NCBI RefSeq assembly: GCF_028622875.1 | Contig: NZ_CP117709.1 | Span: forward strand, 4,281,001 to 4,345,000 | Reading direction: 5' to 3' | Origin: Streptomyces sp. MMBL 11-1 | GTDB taxonomy: Bacteria > Actinomycetota > Actinomycetes > Streptomycetales > Streptomycetaceae | DNA: 64,000 nucleotides | Shown here: positions 62,373 through 64,000 of the stretch, piece after piece | Numbering within the stretch: position 1 is the stretch's first letter | Layout of the letters: every line of letters starts with the position of its first letter | Notes under the pieces: model-generated | Told to the model about the DNA's origin: nothing | What the model saw: only the letters and a program-made list of their open reading frames with translations | Databases searched by the model: none | Translations under genes and position numbers: made by a program

Positions 62373-64000
62373 ATGGCTCGACACCTGGTAACCAGCGCGC
62401 TTCCCTACATCAACGGGATCAAGCACCTGGGCAACATGGTCGGGTCGATGCTTCCGGCGGACGTGTACTCCCGGTACCTCCGCCAGCGTGGTCACGACGT
62501 CCTGTACATCTGCGCGACCGACGAGCACGGAACGCCGGCCGAGCTGGCGGCCAAGGCGGCTGGGGCATCGGTGGCGGAGTTCTGCGCCCGGGCCCACGAC
62601 GCGCAGAAGGCTGTGTACGACGGGTTCGAGCTTGCCTTCGACTACTTCGGCCGCAGCTCTTCGCACCAGAACGTCGAGATCACGCAGCACTTCGCGCGGA
62701 AGCTGTGGGAGAACGGCTTCATCGAGGAGCGGGCGATCCGCCAGGTGTACTCGCCGGTCGACGGCCGTTTCCTCCCCGACCGTTACGTCGAGGGGACCTG
62801 TCCGCACTGCGGTTACGACAAGGCGCGCGGCGACCAGTGCGAGAACTGCACCCGCGTCCTGGACCCGACGGACCTGCTGGAGCCCCGCTCGGCGATCAGC
62901 GGCTCCACGGAGCTGGAGGTCCGCGAGACCAAGCACCTTTTCCTGCTCCAGTCGAAGCTCCAGCACGAGGTCGAGGCGTGGGTGGCCCGGCACGAGGCCG
63001 ACTGGCCGCAGCTGTCCTCCTCCATCGCCCGCAAGTGGCTGACCGAGGGTCTCCACGACCGGGCGATCACCCGCGACCTGGACTGGGGCGTGCCGGTCCC
63101 GGCGGACACCTGGCCGGAGCTGGCGGCCGAGGGCAAGGTCTTCTACGTCTGGTTCGACGCCCCGATCGAGTACATCGGCGCGACGAAGGAGTGGGCGGAC
63201 GCCGCCCCGGACGGCGAGAGGCGCGACTGGAAGTCGTGGTGGTACGAGGCCGACGACACCGTCCGCTACACGCAGTTCATGGCGAAGGACAACGTCCCGT
63301 TCCACACGGTGATGTTCCCCGCCACCCAGCTGGGCGTGCGCGAACCGTGGAAGAAGGTCGACGTCGTCAAGGGCTTCAACTGGCTGACGTACTACGGCGG
63401 GAAGTTCTCCACCTCGCAGAAGCGGGGCATCTTCACCGACGCCGCGTTGGAGACGCTGCCGGCCGACTACTGGCGCTACTTCCTGATCGCCAACGCTCCC
63501 GAGTCCGACGACTCCTCCTTCACCTGGGAGCACTTCGCCGCCACGGTCAACAAGGACCTGGCCGACACCCTCGGCAACTTCGTCAACCGCGTCCTGTCCT
63601 TCTCCCGCAAGCGCTTCGGCGACGAGGTCCCCGAGGGCAACGCGGCAGGCGAGCCGGAGGCACGGCTGGGCGGCGACATCGCCCGCCTCCTCGCCGAGTA
63701 CGAGGAGCACATGGACACCCTCCAGTACCGCAAGGCCGGTGCGGCGCTCAGGGCCCTGTGGTCGGCGGGCAACTCCTACCTGGAGGAGAAGGCCCCCTGG
63801 CTGGAGATCAAGACCGACCCGGAGGGCGCGGCCCTGACCCTGCGCACCGCGATGAACCTCATCCACCTGTACGCAATCGTCTCCGAACCCTTCATCCCTG
63901 CCTCGGCGGCCGCGATGCGGGGCGCCTTCGCCCTGACCGCCGACACCGCGACCTGGGTGACCGCCGAAGAGGCGAAGTCCCTGGCCTCGGTCCCGGCCGG
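62373..64000 (+). CDS. metG: Methionyl-tRNA synthetase (partial, runs off window)
   Basis: ATG 62373 behind GGAG; 542 codons are in the window and the frame is open at the end. [20 protein letters not shown] holds the HIGH signature. The zinc knuckle is [17 protein letters not shown], the KMSKS equivalent is [12 protein letters not shown], and the anticodon-binding helix bundle starts near [20 protein letters not shown]. It charges initiator and elongator tRNA-Met. It serves here as the comparison for the degenerate relative at 22633. Confidence 0.97.
   Translation, partial: MARHLVTSALPYINGIKHLGNMVGSMLPADVYSRYLRQRGHDVLYICATDEHGTPAELAAKAAGASVAEFCARAHDAQKAVYDGFELAFDYFGRSSSHQNVEITQHFARKLWENGFIEERAIRQVYSPVDGRFLPDRYVEGTCPHCGYDKARGDQCENCTRVLDPTDLLEPRSAISGSTELEVRETKHLFLLQSKLQHEVEAWVARHEADWPQLSSSIARKWLTEGLHDRAITRDLDWGVPVPADTWPELAAEGKVFYVWFDAPIEYIGATKEWADAAPDGERRDWKSWWYEADDTVRYTQFMAKDNVPFHTVMFPATQLGVREPWKKVDVVKGFNWLTYYGGKFSTSQKRGIFTDAALETLPADYWRYFLIANAPESDDSSFTWEHFAATVNKDLADTLGNFVNRVLSFSRKRFGDEVPEGNAAGEPEARLGGDIARLLAEYEEHMDTLQYRKAGAALRALWSAGNSYLEEKAPWLEIKTDPEGAALTLRTAMNLIHLYAIVSEPFIPASAAAMRGAFALTADTATWVTAEEAKSLASVPA

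Overview
The window is high-GC actinobacterial chromosome, almost certainly Streptomyces. GC-rich third codon positions, GTG/TTG starts, secreted GH19 chitinase with a direct/inverted-repeat operator, XRE-DUF397 pairs, a PucR regulator, SURF1 and the ybaB-recR-DUF5063-lysC-asd-ECF sigma block all point that way. No rRNA, tRNA, CRISPR array or transposase was recognised.

Layout. 0-2.9 kb is the end of a secondary-metabolite cluster: the C-terminus of a carrier-protein megasynthase, an O-methyltransferase and a flavin reductase. 3.2-21 kb is accessory: chitinase, a second sliding-clamp paralogue, several one-gene regulators (PucR, ArsR-like, XRE, MarR, TetR), a paired SMR efflux pump behind twin operators, an epoxide-hydrolase-like enzyme, an HTH protein with a structured leader, an MFS exporter and a Ser/Thr kinase. 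21.2-25.9 kb is a compact island bounded by two ~140-bp direct repeats. It holds a GntR regulator facing an operon of a degenerate methionyl-tRNA-synthetase-like protein, an APH-fold kinase and a nucleotidyltransferase. 26-29 kb has a class III aminotransferase, a GntR/FCD regulator and an unknown. 29.3-43 kb is conserved core: SLATT protein, ybaB, recR, DUF5063, then (after an accessory patch with a frameshifted HTH gene, Uma2 nuclease and LamG protein) lysC, asd, ECF sigma factor and its membrane partner. 43-48.6 kb has SURF1, an S9 peptidase, a methyltransferase, a SnoaL-like protein and an SGNH esterase.

49-60.5 kb is a RamCSABR-like class III lanthipeptide locus: LuxR-type response regulator, two half-ABC exporters, two tiny precursor genes with identical cores, a LanKC synthetase, then a divergent FtsX-type permease and a histidine kinase. 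The divergent promoter region carries seven ~16-bp tandem repeats. The precursor genes (37 codons each) are too short for ordinary gene calling. 60.7-64 kb has a DUF89/ARMT1 protein and metG running off the edge.

The two most interesting systems are the lanthipeptide locus with duplicated hidden precursors and the repeat-flanked MetRS-like/kinase/nucleotidyltransferase operon, for which I know no described product.
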